Notes under the pieces: model-generated
What the model was told of the DNA's origin: nothing
The model's input: the letters and a program-made list of their open reading frames with translations, nothing else
Databases searched by the model: none
Shown: positions 23,214 through 35,571 of the stretch, piece after piece
Numbering within the stretch: position 1 is the stretch's first letter
Layout of the letters: each line of letters starts with the position of its first letter
Translations under genes and position numbers: made by a program
DNA from: Rotaria socialis
Taxonomy: Eukaryota; Rotifera; Eurotatoria; Philodinida; Philodinidae
Assembly: GCA_905331475.1 (NCBI GenBank)
Contig: CAJNYU010000904.1
Span: 1 to 64,000 of the forward strand
Direction of reading: 5' to 3'
Length of the DNA: 64,000 nucleotides

Positions 23214-24224
23214 GTAATCTGCATAATTAAAATACAAGTTTCTACTCTACTCTTCGATATTTTAATTCTTGTGTGGAGAGAAAAACAAACCAATGATAGT
23301 TGAAATCGAAAGTTGCTTCTTCAACTGATTTTATCTTGAGAATAATTTTGTTGTTTTTTGCTTCCGTACATGAATTATATGCAGTTTATCTACATTTATT
23401 TTGAATAAATTTACAACACTTGCAATAGCTACAGGCTAATTTTCATTGCAAATTCGCTGTTAGTAAATATCGAGCTATAAAACTTTTAGATGTGAGATAA
23501 AACGAAAAAATGCGAAAATGGGCGAGTTGGAACGTCTAATCAAAATACTTTTCTAATGTTTCGATTGGTGAAAAGCACTTTCTGATTTTGGACATGAATA
23601 CTTTTACGATCTTAAATTTATGTTTGTCCTAATCTTAAGTAGAACTTGATCGTCTCATAAATAAAATGGACTTTGCTCGGATGTGAGCGATCATATGTAA
23701 CTGCATATACAAAATTATTTTAAACAGCAACAGATTTTTTTCTAGAACACTCAACAATTTCTGTACGCTATTTCATAGCTTATAAGAAACCTTTTCCCAT
23801 GGTAACTCTTAAACAAGCACGATACATGCCTGTTCCTTTTGAAAAATCAATGAGGTCTAACAACAACGGAAAAAGTTATCGTTATTAACTTGCTTGCATC
23901 AATTTAGATTATTACGTAAATTTATCTTTGCTACTAATCCATGCTGCTTGGATATGGTCTATTCATCGTATACATTATTAGCAAGACTGGTAAAGATCGA
24001 GTCAATCATCGCGCTTCATCTCATAATTCAAAGCAAATATTATCATTGTCGGGTACTGAAAAAGCGAAGACACGACGATGACAATAATCTAGTTTAAATG
24101 TTAGATCAATCTTGGATATGCTTTCATCGTTCCCTCACTGAATATAAAACCAAACAATATTATAGTATCTTTAGAATTGATATACATACATAGTTCGTAC
24201 TGTGCTGATTGCGTGCCACGAAGA

Positions 24225-26615
24225 ATGCTATTTATCGTATTGCTATTAGTAGCCATCGGAGATGTTGTTAGCATTTCAAGTCCAATTACGCCGTTCACCA
24301 CCTATAGATATTCAACTGAACTGGAAAAGGGCATAGCCGATCTGTGGTGGACAGTAGATAATGGTGCAAAAGATATCACTTTCGAGTTGCACATGAAAAC
24401 AACAGGATGGGTAGCTTTAGGTATTAGTCCAGGTAGAACATCAATACCTTCGCGTATCCTATTTGTATAACAAGTACTGTTTCTCTAGGCGGCGGAATGG
24501 AAGGTGCCGATATCGGTGTTGGATGGGTCGACACTGAGGGCAAAGTTCACTTTCAAGTACGATAAAGTTTTGTGCACATTGTGAATAAACATATTTAGAC
24601 TATAGGATCGACATGCATTCGACTTCGTCAAACCTGTTATCGATAATACAACCGAGAATTGGCTTGCTCTACGTGGCCGTGAATCCAACGGATGGACTGC
24701 CATTCAATTCAGACGTCTTCTTGACACATGTGATCCTATGGATGTTGAAATTAAAGTAGAGTAAAATTGTTTTGTTATATTCCTCATTGATTATCTTGAG
24801 TATAGTCTGGAACGAATGTCATCATCTATGCGTATGGTCTTACTGATCCAGTTGGTGATATCAATTACCATCAGAATCGCCGAGGCTCGCGCATGATTCC
24901 ACTTCAATCGTATGCAAATCCACCAACCGAAAATAAGTTTACCGGTCTCGATTATTTCGAATTTCGTTTGAATAATGTCAATCAATCGCAGTACTATTCC
25001 ATAATATTTTCATGTATCTCTTTGCCGTTTAGTATGCTGTTCCGTCCAATGACACGACCTATCATTGTAAAGTATACAAAGCTCCAGCTCGGTATTCAAG
25101 AAAACGTCATGCCATTGCCGTAATAATTCAATACTTATCTCTTCAGTCGTCTACAACTTTATCACTTTGCATAGCACAAAACAATGATCGATCCGAATAA
25201 TGTGGATCTGGTTCATCATCTTGTGTTATATGAATGTGATCAAACAGTTAAATTTGATGATAATAATCTTCCCGACGGCGCATGCGATGACTATTACAGA
25301 GAATTTTCCCATTGCTTATCCAATACTGCTACTGTTTGGGCAGTAGGTGGTGAGGAGGTACGGTTGGATTCTACTTCAAAATTCCTCAACAATTACATCT
25401 AACTACATAGATTGTCGAATTTCCGACAGAAGCCGGTTATCCAGTTGGTGGCGATTTTGGCATCAAATATTACGTCATTGAGATGCACTATAATAATCCA
25501 AAATTGATACCAAGTATAAAAACTTACTTATCAAAGAGAGATCGCAGGCCATGGGATGTCGAATTTTTTTTGTACTAAGATCGCCGTGACAATACGGGTA
25601 TTCGATTTTACATTGGCAAAGAACTTCGTCAGTATGACCTTGGCTATCTAGCATTCGGAACTAGTTCTAATGCGCTTGCTCTGACCATTCCACCGAAAGT
25701 CGATCAATTTACCGTCGATTCGTTTTGTCCGAGCGAATTCAGCAAAGTATCATACTATTTTCGATGGGATTTTCTGAAAGACTTTATCGCTATTCAAGAA
25801 ATTTATGGAAGAATCTTTGTTTAGAATTTTCCGGAATCTGGTATTACTGTGGTTTCCGCACTCCTGCATGCGCATCTTCAAGGTAGTCTGAAGATAAATC
25901 GAAATATTATTCCCATTATGTATGCAAACAGGTCGCTCTCTTGGAACGAAATTGATTCGAAATAATATTGCGGTAGAATACCTTTTTAATGCTGAGAGAT
26001 ATGATTTCAACTACCAATTTGACAATCGACTGTCGGAACCAATTAAACTGTATCCGGTGAGAATTAAGGTCATCTAATTTATTTTGTAACTACAGTTTGT
26101 GATTTTTTTCTTAGGGAGACGAGTTTGCTACACGATGCGTTTACAACACGATGAACAAGAACGAAGTTACACTGGTAGATTCGTTTCACATGTATCGATC
26201 TAAATATGGATTGATCTTTGCTAGGGCGGTCAACGGACAACAGATGAAATGTGCTCTCAGATATTCACGTACTATCCTCGCGTAAAGGATTTGTATGGAT
26301 GTTTTTCAATGAACCACCCAGATGCATGGCAAGCCATAAGAAATCGAGTATCGTAAGTTCGAAGTCTGATCGATTGAAGATGGACGTTTTATTTGTCGGT
26401 TGTTTAGCAACAATTTTAATAACACTGAAATGCTCGATTGGATAAAGAACATCGAATGGACGCCGACAGTAGCTGCTCAATGGCAAGAGTTCTATAATGA
26501 TGCTTCACGCATGGTCATTTACAGTGCTGTAAACAATACGAAATCTGAAATTTTAGCTGCTCTGCCTAAATATAAAGACTTGCCAATAAAGTCGTGTCAA
26601 ACGGAATCGATTTAG
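24225..26615 (+). CDS. DBH-like copper monooxygenase (MOXD-type) with DOMON domain
   Basis: Thirteen exons join in phase to 571 residues: 24225-24432, 24489-24556, 24606-24755, 24806-24976, 25033-25119, 25175-25357, 25411-25513, 25580-25746, 25825-25882, 25932-26056, 26115-26174, 26225-26352 and 26408-26615. A signal peptide (MLFIVLLLVAIGDVVS) is followed by a DOMON domain (about 25-150: WWTVDNGAKDITFELHM, GWVALGISPGG). Next come the two Cu-monooxygenase domains, with HHLVLYEC and the later HAHLQG pair as copper histidines, and the methionine ligand in TTDEMC. This is the architecture of DBH-like monooxygenase 1; members hydroxylate small amines in the secretory path or outside the cell. Substrate specificity cannot be read from sequence. 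The ligands I checked are intact; one cysteine usual after the CPSE motif is Phe (SEFSK). Confidence 0.85.
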
Positions 26616-28292
26616 AATTCGAAAATAACTTGACCATTGAATTCTGCTATAACGATTCCTTCTGTTGTAAAAAAATTATTTTAGCTTCTTTTTTGATCTA
26701 CAAAGCATAAATGTGAAATACACATAACAGAGTTCTGGATAGCCGACACACATGTAGGGTGTGAGCTTGCGGGTGTCGGATGACAAAAGAAAATCGATAA
26801 TACTTTTTTGAGCTACTTCGACCTGTTGTGATCATTTTGTTTTCTTCTTTCATGACATGAGGCATCCTCAACGTACATCTTCAGTCTTCGAAAAAACGTT
26901 CACTCGAAAGCTAACACATTTTCATGTGATTGGCTAATGAAACGCGAGAAAAGAACTTGATTTGATTAATAATTTGTGGAGTTTCGTAATACGATATATA
27001 GCCAAATTATTCATTATGATTTTGCGTCCGTCAACTTAGTTTCAGATTACAATATGTTGTTGTAATCATATACTATTGAAACGCTAGTTATAAAATTATG
27101 AAATTAAGGGCAATGTTGATTCATCATACATCACTCTTCTGAATCATCTGAATAGAAGAGATATTTGTAACCCTGCCTTTGAAAAAATTTCACAAAATAA
27201 AAATTAATTTTACTACCGGAAAGCATCATTTCCCAATGCTTGTTGTCATCCGAGTGCTCTACAGTATTCTTCCGATATATTTCTTTTTCTGGAGTAGTCA
27301 AAATTTTGATGAGTCGAAAATAGATATGCGAGTGCCTGGAATTCAATGACCACAGAAGAGTTGGAAATCAACACAGGAAGGACAAAAATGACATGTTCTA
27401 CATTTTCGAGCGCTCGTCGTATCCACCGCATGGTCTTTTATGTCTGTCTGAATGTAACGATTTTAGATAGAAGAGATGCGTGTGCTGATGGTATTACACT
27501 TTATTTAACTCTTCAAATCATAAATCGCCCCGATTACATATAAAGCACACGCTTAAATACTCAACCATTTGAGAGAACGAAGAAGAAGGATAGATAAAGA
27601 CAAATGTGAAGGACACAAAGATAAAGGCAATATATGTGATGAGAAGAAATGGCACCATAAGGCCAAATACCATGTACAGGCCACACTCGAACGGAAGCGT
27701 TACACTCCCGCGTGGAATTTAGACGCTCTCCGCATTTATCGTTACACTGAATTATGTAATTAATACTGAGAATTTAGTAGCTAAATATTCCTCAAACACC
27801 CACGAATATTTATTAGATGGAACTGGAATTCGAATAACTAATCGACTAGGAAAGATGTCTAATTCATAAAAAGCTGACGATAAATTTAAGTTATTGAAAG
27901 CTGTGAATTACCCAGCTGAAAACCGTATTTCATAGATTTGATCTAGTCTTTCTAATTTTTCTCAAATTTAGTATGAAAAAGAATGGGAATCTATTTTTAT
28001 CAATATTTCCGTTCTTGTAGTGCAACCGACTTTGAGCCAATCATAGTTCTCTCTGATCTCCATTGAATAAGGATGTTTTTAAAGGTTAATGATTAAATTC
28101 AGTAATATCTGTTACATGCATTTATTTGATATTTATTATTCATGTAAGATAAAACTATGACAATACAGTAAAAACATACAAATGGACTTTTTTTTATTGA
28201 TCCTTAAGTTGATAAGAAAAAACGAAATAACGTATTGTGAGTATATATTGAATATTTGATGGTTTATTATCTAAAGACTACAACAACAAAAC
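26616..28292. other. Intergenic region
   Basis: No supported gene. A G-rich tract at about 26755-26780 (TAGGGTGTGAGCTTGCGGGTG) resembles the dispersed TGTGGG-like motifs further right. Frames at 27131-27763 on both strands are mutually overlapping and lack motifs; the Lys/Arg-rich + frame at 27569-27763 is probably chance. Confidence 0.45.
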
Positions 28293-29203
28293 ATGAAAAC
28301 TATATGGCCGATTTATTCTTTGCTACTTACTGCTATCAATGCTCAATCACTGTGTGACAAAGCATCATTTGTTGATCGAGCCGGATGGGGTGGACGAGAA
28401 CCGACTTCGATAACAAACCTAACGAGAAAACCTTTCTCATTTTATGTCATTCATCATTCTTATGATCCACCAAAGTAGATATATATATATATCCTACATA
28501 GAAAATAATTGAAGTAATTTTAATTATTTATAGTTGCTATGATGATACTTCGTGTATTGAACGAGTAAAACAGATTCAAGATCTCCATCAAACTACATTC
28601 GGATGGGCTGATGTTGGTTATCATTTTTTAGTTGGCGAAAATGGAAAAGTTTATGAAGGTCGAGGATGGAATCGTCAAGCTGCTCATTCACCCGGATGGA
28701 ACGATGATGCATTCGGTAAGACATAAAAATTATATCTACTCTACGAAGTCTTATTTGTTTTTACTTTTTCAGGTATTTGTATTATGGGTGATTTTAGAAC
28801 AGCACCTCCAAATGAAAAAGCATTAAATGCAGTACGTTCGTGGATTGATTGTGGTATTAAACGCGGTCATGTCAAAGAAGATTATTATATTATTACTCAT
28901 CGACAATCCCAACGACCGGGTTATACGGAATGGTAATACTATTCATTTTTTCCCTTTCGCTATATGTATATATATATACGTATATTTCGATTTAGCCCTG
29001 GCAATGGTACGATGGATGTTGTAAATAAATGGCCTCGATATTGTTCGTTTCAAAATCCTGGTACACCGTTAGATGCAAATGAAACATTATTATCTCTTGC
29101 TAATAATTTCTGTCGAAAAGAGGTTCCATCTCCTTCATCTGCTTCAACATATTTCATTACACCCGTGATTTTATTTTTTCTATTATTAATCTATTCTTTG
29201 TAA
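28293..29203 (+). CDS. Peptidoglycan recognition protein, probable GPI-anchored amidase
   Basis: Four exons (28293-28474, 28534-28715, 28773-28932, 28996-29203) give 243 residues. A signal peptide (MKTIWPIYSLLLTAINAQ) precedes one PGRP / N-acetylmuramoyl-L-alanine amidase domain: VDRAGWGGREP, VIHHS, GYHFLVGENGKVYEGRGW, GICIMGDF, THRQSQRPGYTECPG. The zinc ligands of catalytic members appear present (His in VIHHS, His in ITHRQ, Cys in TECPG, with the Tyr in DVGYHF), so it should cleave peptidoglycan between muramic acid and the stem peptide. A Ser/Pro-rich stretch and a hydrophobic C-terminus without a cytoplasmic tail (FITPVILFFLLLIYSL) suggest a GPI anchor. Likely role: antibacterial defence or control of gut bacteria. 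Confidence 0.88.
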
Positions 29204-29508
29204 GCGAAATTTTATTTAACAAAATATAACTTAAAAAACCGTAACCAGGACAAAAGGGTGTGTGTATGCGTGAAAATCTAATTACGTACCAATTGAAGCA
29301 CTTTTGATCAAAACTTGTAATCGATTAAACGTAAAGAGTGTAGATAAGTAAATTTATACGTATGCAAAAAAAACGTCATCTATTCCACCAAGTGTTTATG
29401 CATTCGATAGATTCAATATTGATGCAAAATTCTGTTCAACTTGTCGAATCGAATATATATGAATCAGCAAGGAATGTATTGTCGGTATTGAATAAAAGTA
29501 ACTTAATT
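29204..29508. other. Short intergenic spacer between convergent genes
   Basis: AT-rich spacer between the PGRP gene (+) and the kinase/RING relic (minus), with a GGGTGTGTGTATGCGTG tract at about 29257-29273; nothing else seen. Confidence 0.4.
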
Positions 29509-32500
29509 TTAAGGGAAATATATGTCATTATATCGCTCAATTGGTGTTCCACATTGAGTAGAGGTTAATCCTTCATTTTTAGATTTTGGTAATTTTTTAA
29601 AACAAACCTCACAAATAATTTTATGTCGACACGGTTGAAAACGACATTTTCTTAGGTTATCCACGCATGTTATAGATCGTTTTTCTTCAAGCGCTTTTAA
29701 GCATTCTTGTAGTTTCATCTCTTTGAATAACTCTTTGGCATTTGTAATTGCGCCAGGGCGATGATAATATTTCATAGAGAAAGATGCCGAATGAATAAAT
29801 ATCCGCTACTGTACCATCATATACAGAGTCACGATTAATTTCTGGTGTCAAAGAAAAAGTTTCAATCATTGTTGAATTCATAACCCATTCCTTTCCTGCG
29901 CCAAAATTAGCTAAATAGCATTGATCATTGACATCCATTAATATGTTTTTAGCTTTTATATCACGATGTACCATATCATTTGCATGTAATATCAAGAGTG
30001 ATTTGAAGTACACGATCAGGTTTTATGTTATTAATATTCTTCTAAATCCGAACTATATCTTGGCATAAGCATATACAAATCATGCATACCCTTCGAATAC
30101 GTATCATACAGATATATGAGAGGTACAATATGTGGCATTCTAATTGCCGACACTTCATCAGCACTGTTTGGTCGATCAATTAAACGAAGTTATGTGATTT
30201 TTCGATGATAGTGGTCCTTCAAATATTGCAAATAGAAGTAATCCTTTGATGATGATTTTAAGTTTTTAGCAGCTAAATTTTTCTCTGTCGACCATTCAGC
30301 TGCGTAAATAAGAAAATGGGTTCCTTTTCCTGACTTTTGTCATTATATTGCCATCAAACATTTTCGTTTTATTTGCAATTCAATGTTGTAAATTCTCACT
30401 GTATAAACTTTTTTGAACTTAAATTTTTAGAATTGAAAACGTACCCATGGAATCTATAATTTTATAATAGTTTTCTTCTCTTTTCAGAACTGATGGTGCC
30501 AACGATAATTGATATAAAATATTTTCAATCCAATGACGTTGGATAATTTCATCAGAAGATATATCGATCAGAACTTGACATTCTGCTGTTGCGAGTAGTT
30601 CATTCCGTGCTCTATCCACTAGCATAATTCGTTTCACTTATGACTTCTTCTTGTGCGACGATTTCCATAAACTCGTTAATGCTATTTTTTACCACATCTT
30701 TCGTTTTCTTTTGTAATGGAACATCAGAACGATCTAATTTAGACGCTCGTTCAATAATATTAGGTGCCTGCTGATCGAGATGTGGAAAAGGCTTATTTTC
30801 GATCATTCTTTTTGAAAGTTTTGAAAAAAATGCGTACCTACACCTTGGCATGTGCATCAAATTTTCCCCATTGTTCCGGGGTACGATAACTAGCTGAAAT
30901 TGTAAAATTAAAAAAGTTTTCGATCCTATCTAAAACAGAATCAGCCACTTCGTAGACTTCTTTTATTTCAGTTTTCAAGGCGAATTTAACAATGCGTTGA
31001 CAAGCTCAGGTAATAATGAAAGTCCAATTATACTATATATATCGAAATTATCACATTCGTGAATACATTTTCCAATTGTTGCATCATTGCCTATCTTTGA
31101 CAGATTGTTGGCTAGTCCTATTGTTGAATAAAGAATTTGATAACGTTTTTTAAAACGTTCTCCAGGAAGAATTTCATGATATTTATCAACTGTAAGTTCA
31201 TTTTTTTGTCCAAGGATAACGCCAGCACCATTAAACAATGTTGTTATATCTTGTTTTGTATTTAAATAAAATATGGTTGGCTGTTCAAGATCACCCAATG
31301 CGGCTCTAATCATCAGATTACATTCATTTACGTCTTTAGCGAATGCTGGATTTAAATATAAGAATACGTGTGGGTCGAACTAATTCTTGTAAATTGGTTT
31401 TTAATATTGACTGATCGTGAAATAATAAACCAGATGTACCGTAAACATCAATATTTAATTCGAGTATTTGGGTTGTTGCCAGTAAAATATTCGGCTAACG
31501 ATATACTTTGTTTTTCTTCCGTATTCCCGTCGTATCCCTTGTTGAATTTGTGTCACAAAATGCCAACTGAACTCGTTCTTGTTTCGTGTTACTATTTAAA
31601 AATTAAAATTCAGTTGATAGTAAGGATTTATTGTATGAGTCTCCTATAACACTGTTCGTAGATGACTTCAGTATATCTTGTTGAAAGTCAAAATATGTAC
31701 TGAGAAAATCATTTGTTAATCCTTCTATTGCATATTTAATGTGTCGATTAAATTCTATGATTTGTCTCATATTATTCAATTTTCTCGTTGATTGTGGACG
31801 TGAATATTTTGGAACTACATCTTCGGATAGTGTTGGTGTTGTCCCCGGTAATGCCGCCAAATCTGTATAAATCAACGATAGAAAAAGTTCTTTACATGAA
31901 ATCTATAACATAAATTTTTGAAATTTAATTACAAGAAACAAAGAGTTCTGTGAAAACATCTTGAAAAAAGTGAAGAGTATGATCATCTTTGATCAGCGCT
32001 CATACTCTCTTATTGTGAGCTTGGGTCTTTATCTAAACAGTTTTCAAATCATAAGCATGATTTGTTTTTAGTGATTGGCAAAGCATAAACATCATCTACC
32101 GATGCTCACAGTTTCTTATTAATTTTGTGTCTATTGACAAATTCATCGAGCGTTTCATTCGAGAAGAAATCACCTAATAAATATTCTTCATTTCCTTTGT
32201 AGAAAATACTTTTCAAATTGATATTTCCATGGTTACTATTTCAATGTTGTTTTCTAAACAGTCATATTTCTGAAAAAACATAAAGACTATGATCTTCGTT
32301 TTCATAACGATACAATAAAGGAAGAAAATGTGAACAGACTAATTGTGTTACTTTTCGATGGCAATGAACTTCTAACTATTGTAAATTAGAAATATTATTT
32401 TTGAATTCTTTAACAACTAAGTCTTTCTTATCGATCCATACAGGTGAATAGAACTCACAAAAGTTTTCATCAGTAAGAAATATTGATTCCATCAAATTTA

Positions 32501-33043
32501 CTTTCGGAACATGTTCATTGAAAGTCATTAAATCATGAAGATATTCTTGAGCAATATCTAGTTGATCCATAGTATTCACCGATAACTCTTTTTTTTATCA
32601 CACCCTGTCTTAATTTCATTTTCATTTCAAATATTTAGTTTATTTTTCTCCTTTGAATTCGATTCTCTATCCTCTTCGTCGATCTCAATAATATAGAATT
32701 AACATGATGTTGCATCGTCACCATTGAACAAGTGACTGAGAAACTGTTTTTGTGCATTGACTCAAAATTCGTTTGTATCGGCATGACTTACTAGTGATGT
32801 ATCGAAAAGTGCTCGAGTCACTGAAGTATCTGTATACATGCTTGTAAATTGACTTACTTTCATTCGAATAATTTCATATTGTACAACAGTTCTTGTATAT
32901 TTTTGAATGTTTTCCACGTTTCCTTCATCAACAGCTTGTCTGGAAATATTATTCATTTTATCGTTTAATTCTTCATGTATCTTTGTTTTTTTTTCTGAAC
33001 GATTGATATAGTTAAAGATATCATCTGACAGACGATGAGTCAT
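29509..33043 (-). pseudogene. Decayed protein kinase with C-terminal RING-like segment
   Basis: Minus-strand pieces lie in order: 33043-32762, 32579-32376, 31875-31603, 31313-30975, 30974-30612, 30637-30419, then a kinase domain. The kinase reads LAAKNLKSSSKDY (Lys of strand 3), TAA after HRKIT near 30192, MPHIVPLIYLYDTY, LHANDMVHRDIKAKNIL, LANFGAG (DFG changed to NFG) and ADIYSFGIFLYEIL. The frame then changes near 29760 into a C-terminal segment with CRFQPCRHKIICEVCFKKL and CGTPIERY, a RING-like pattern lacking some zinc ligands. Frame changes also occur between SDLEEY and NIKPDR and before LHAND, and the N-terminal pieces switch frames near 31350-31500. The N-terminal helical part is not identified. 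Some gaps could be introns, but the stops and shifts inside the kinase make a pseudogene likely. Confidence 0.55.
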
Positions 33044-33807
33044 TTCATTCCCAATGATATCTTCATCGTTAATAAAATGACTTGAATAGCAACACGTTAT
33101 AACAAGAAACTATTTGATTTAATCAGAATATAATCATACAATGAATGACGTGATACATTCTTTTCATGGTGCTTCGGAGGAACGACCTAGAAAGCTTTGA
33201 CAACTCATCAAACATAGAACATTCTGTTCGATACACAATAAATGCTCTTTAACATTATCATCAATAGTAGCTCATTCTCATTGGATTAAATATATAACAA
33301 AAGCAACTGCAATCAATCTCAACGCTAATTGTATTCGTCGTAATTTCGTTCTTTGTTCCGCTCTCGTAAATACAGTAAGTTTGATAGCAAACATTTTCAT
33401 TCTACGCGTTGGCATAAAAAATTCTTAATAAACGGCCGCTTGGAACATAGTCAAAAAAGTTAGTTTGCATTAGAAATTTTTTATAAATGAATTAAAAATA
33501 AAAATTGTTATGCATGGAGTAACTAGAATAAATATTAATTTTACCGTATGCTAATAGGATTTTTAGATTTGATTGGAATTCTAGTTTTTTGTGAATAAAA
33601 TACTTTTCTATAAATTATATATGCAGAATTTGTTAAAAGCAATAAATAGATTTTAAAAAGTTATTGAGTAATTATAGAAGTGTTCGCAATCTTTATTTAC
33701 TATTTTTAAAAGATACATTATTTTTTCGTGACTACTCTAGCTTGACTGTTGCTCTTTTTTCCTGATAACTGTAAATTTGCTGCAAATATATTTAGATTTG
33801 AACAACG
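33044..33807. other. Spacer between divergent kinase relic and F-box gene C
   Basis: AT-rich; 33730-33807 resembles the immediate 5' flanks of F-box genes A and B (the CTTGACTGTT segment). Nothing else recognised. Confidence 0.45.
33790..33803 (+). promoter_or_regulatory. Conserved leader motif before F-box gene C
   Basis: ATTTAGATTTGAAC, identical to the motif before A and B, ends 4 bp before the ATG; a probable 3' splice site of a 5'-UTR intron. Confidence 0.4.
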
Positions 33808-35571
33808 ATGAATCAGATGAAACTGGAATCATTGTCCAACGATTTGTTACTTGATTTATTCGAATTACTCGATGTAGTCAATCTACTTCGTGCCTTTTCT
33901 GGTTTAAACGCTCGCTTTAATTCTCTTCTTTATGATGTTCGATCGTATCGCGTCGATCTACGCTCAATATCAAAAGAAGATTTTAATATTTTCTGCTCAA
34001 CTTACCTTCATTTGATATCAAATCGTACAATTTATGTACGCCTCTCTGATGACGAAGATACGCCATTTCAATGTTCTCAGCTTCAATCGGTCGATCTTGG
34101 ATTTCAACTTTTCGAAAATCTTCGTTCGTTGACATTCAACAGTATTAGTTCAGATCATAGTATTGATAAACACTTCTTTATAAAATGTTGTAAAAGTAAC
34201 CACCTTACTCATTTAAAATTCGTCGGTTGTAAATTATTCCACATTAAAATAGAAGATTTTCAAGATGCGATAGATCACATTTGGAGTCTACCCAAACTAT
34301 CTCATTTATATTGGGATTTCTGGTTTGAATGTGGACGTCATTTTCGTATACCTACCCCAATATCAACATCGTTAAAATGTTTAACCATTTGCAAAAATGA
34401 CTGCTATTCATATGATTTTCCATGCTTATTGGAAAAGATACCTTGTCTACAAAAATTTTCCATGTCATCGGATAGTTATGATGATGATGATATTCCACTT
34501 TCACATAAATTCATACCATCACCACTAAACTTAAATATTACAAAACTTACACTATTGTCAGTACGTTCATTACGTGTAATGACCGCTTTGTTTCAATTAT
34601 TACCAAGTATTACTCGTTTAAAAATCGAAGTCTACTATATTACATTAGATGGACATCAATGGAAAGAAATGATCGTTAATTATTTACCTCAGTTGAAATA
34701 TTTTCAATTTAAGATAAATTTTAATTTCGGTCTTTCGATTAATGATTCAACAAATGAAGAAAAAGTTGATCAATATCTATCTACATATCGTACACCATTT
34801 TGGATCGAACATCGTCAATGGTTTATTCGATGTCATTGGGTAGTATCCCGAACATATCTTGATATGTTCATTTATTCATTACCATATGCATTCGATTGTT
34901 TTCATCTTTCTGACGATGTTTCTAATTATCATACAAAATCGACTTGTTCATCTGATATGTATTATTGCTATGATTCTGTTCGTTACATAGGATATAATCC
35001 ATTGTTACTCAATAAAGAATCGTTTTCCTATATGCAACTCATCAATATCGAACAATTATCGCTTGAATTTCCAATTGATCAACACTTTTTCTCAATTATT
35101 CTTAATCTTGAAAATTTACTAGCACTTAATGTCACTATCACGAAGGAAAACGATCAATGGCAATTACAAACATTACTTGATCGTGCTCCTCGTTTATTCT
35201 CACTGTCATTTTCAAGTTCCATCTTAGCAGCTATGCCACCATATCCATATACAAGTTCATCAATACGTCGACTTGATTTAGAATGTTCTGATCCATTGCG
35301 ACGTCATCATAGCTATGATAAGAAACAATGTATGGAATTAATTCAATCACCATTGGGCATTCAATGTCGAATACTGGTCATTAAAGTAGAGCACCATGTA
35401 TCTATTTTAGAATTAATTTATGGTATGGAAAATCTTCGAACATTACATGTCTCCGACGATAATGATAAACGTAGCAATCCAAATGATCTGGTCGAAGTCT
35501 TAAAGCATTATTTACCATCAAACTGGACTATTACCAGACTAGGTTATGGACATATCATTATTCAATCATGA
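33808..35571 (+). CDS. F-box/LRR-type protein, paralogue C
   Basis: Single exon of 587 residues, intact. The F-box is at about residues 4-42 (MKLESLSNDLLLDLFELLDV then LLRAFSGLNARFNSLL). Degenerate leucine-rich segments follow (LRSLTFNSI, LTHLKFVGC, LPKLSHLYW, LPSITRLKI, LENLLALNV, LRTLHVSDD). A segment around 310-345 (DQYLSTYRTPFWIEHRQWF) is the best conserved part across A, B and C and may be a shared functional surface. Predicted SCF adaptor with unknown substrate. The start is fixed by the close ATG/leader spacing in all three paralogues. Confidence 0.85.
   Translation: MNQMKLESLSNDLLLDLFELLDVVNLLRAFSGLNARFNSLLYDVRSYRVDLRSISKEDFNIFCSTYLHLISNRTIYVRLSDDEDTPFQCSQLQSVDLGFQLFENLRSLTFNSISSDHSIDKHFFIKCCKSNHLTHLKFVGCKLFHIKIEDFQDAIDHIWSLPKLSHLYWDFWFECGRHFRIPTPISTSLKCLTICKNDCYSYDFPCLLEKIPCLQKFSMSSDSYDDDDIPLSHKFIPSPLNLNITKLTLLSVRSLRVMTALFQLLPSITRLKIEVYYITLDGHQWKEMIVNYLPQLKYFQFKINFNFGLSINDSTNEEKVDQYLSTYRTPFWIEHRQWFIRCHWVVSRTYLDMFIYSLPYAFDCFHLSDDVSNYHTKSTCSSDMYYCYDSVRYIGYNPLLLNKESFSYMQLINIEQLSLEFPIDQHFFSIILNLENLLALNVTITKENDQWQLQTLLDRAPRLFSLSFSSSILAAMPPYPYTSSSIRRLDLECSDPLRRHHSYDKKQCMELIQSPLGIQCRILVIKVEHHVSILELIYGMENLRTLHVSDDNDKRSNPNDLVEVLKHYLPSNWTITRLGYGHIIIQS

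Larger units (their letters stand above)
21773..24224. other. Intergenic region with two decayed companion ORFs
   Basis: Apart from the two relics at 22434-22624 and 23030-23213, this 2.4-kb stretch is AT-rich and I see no gene. The 3' flank of gene B up to about 22440 is a diverged version of the flanks behind A and C, including the GAGGAAAGAAAACATG segment near 22158. Confidence 0.5.

Noticed and set aside
27131..27763. Overlapping ORFs on both strands
   Set aside because: No conserved motif, mutually exclusive frames, and biased Lys/Arg content in the last one; treated as chance.
31368..31649. 93-codon + frame inside the kinase/RING relic
   Set aside because: It is antisense to degraded coding sequence on the minus strand and has no motif.
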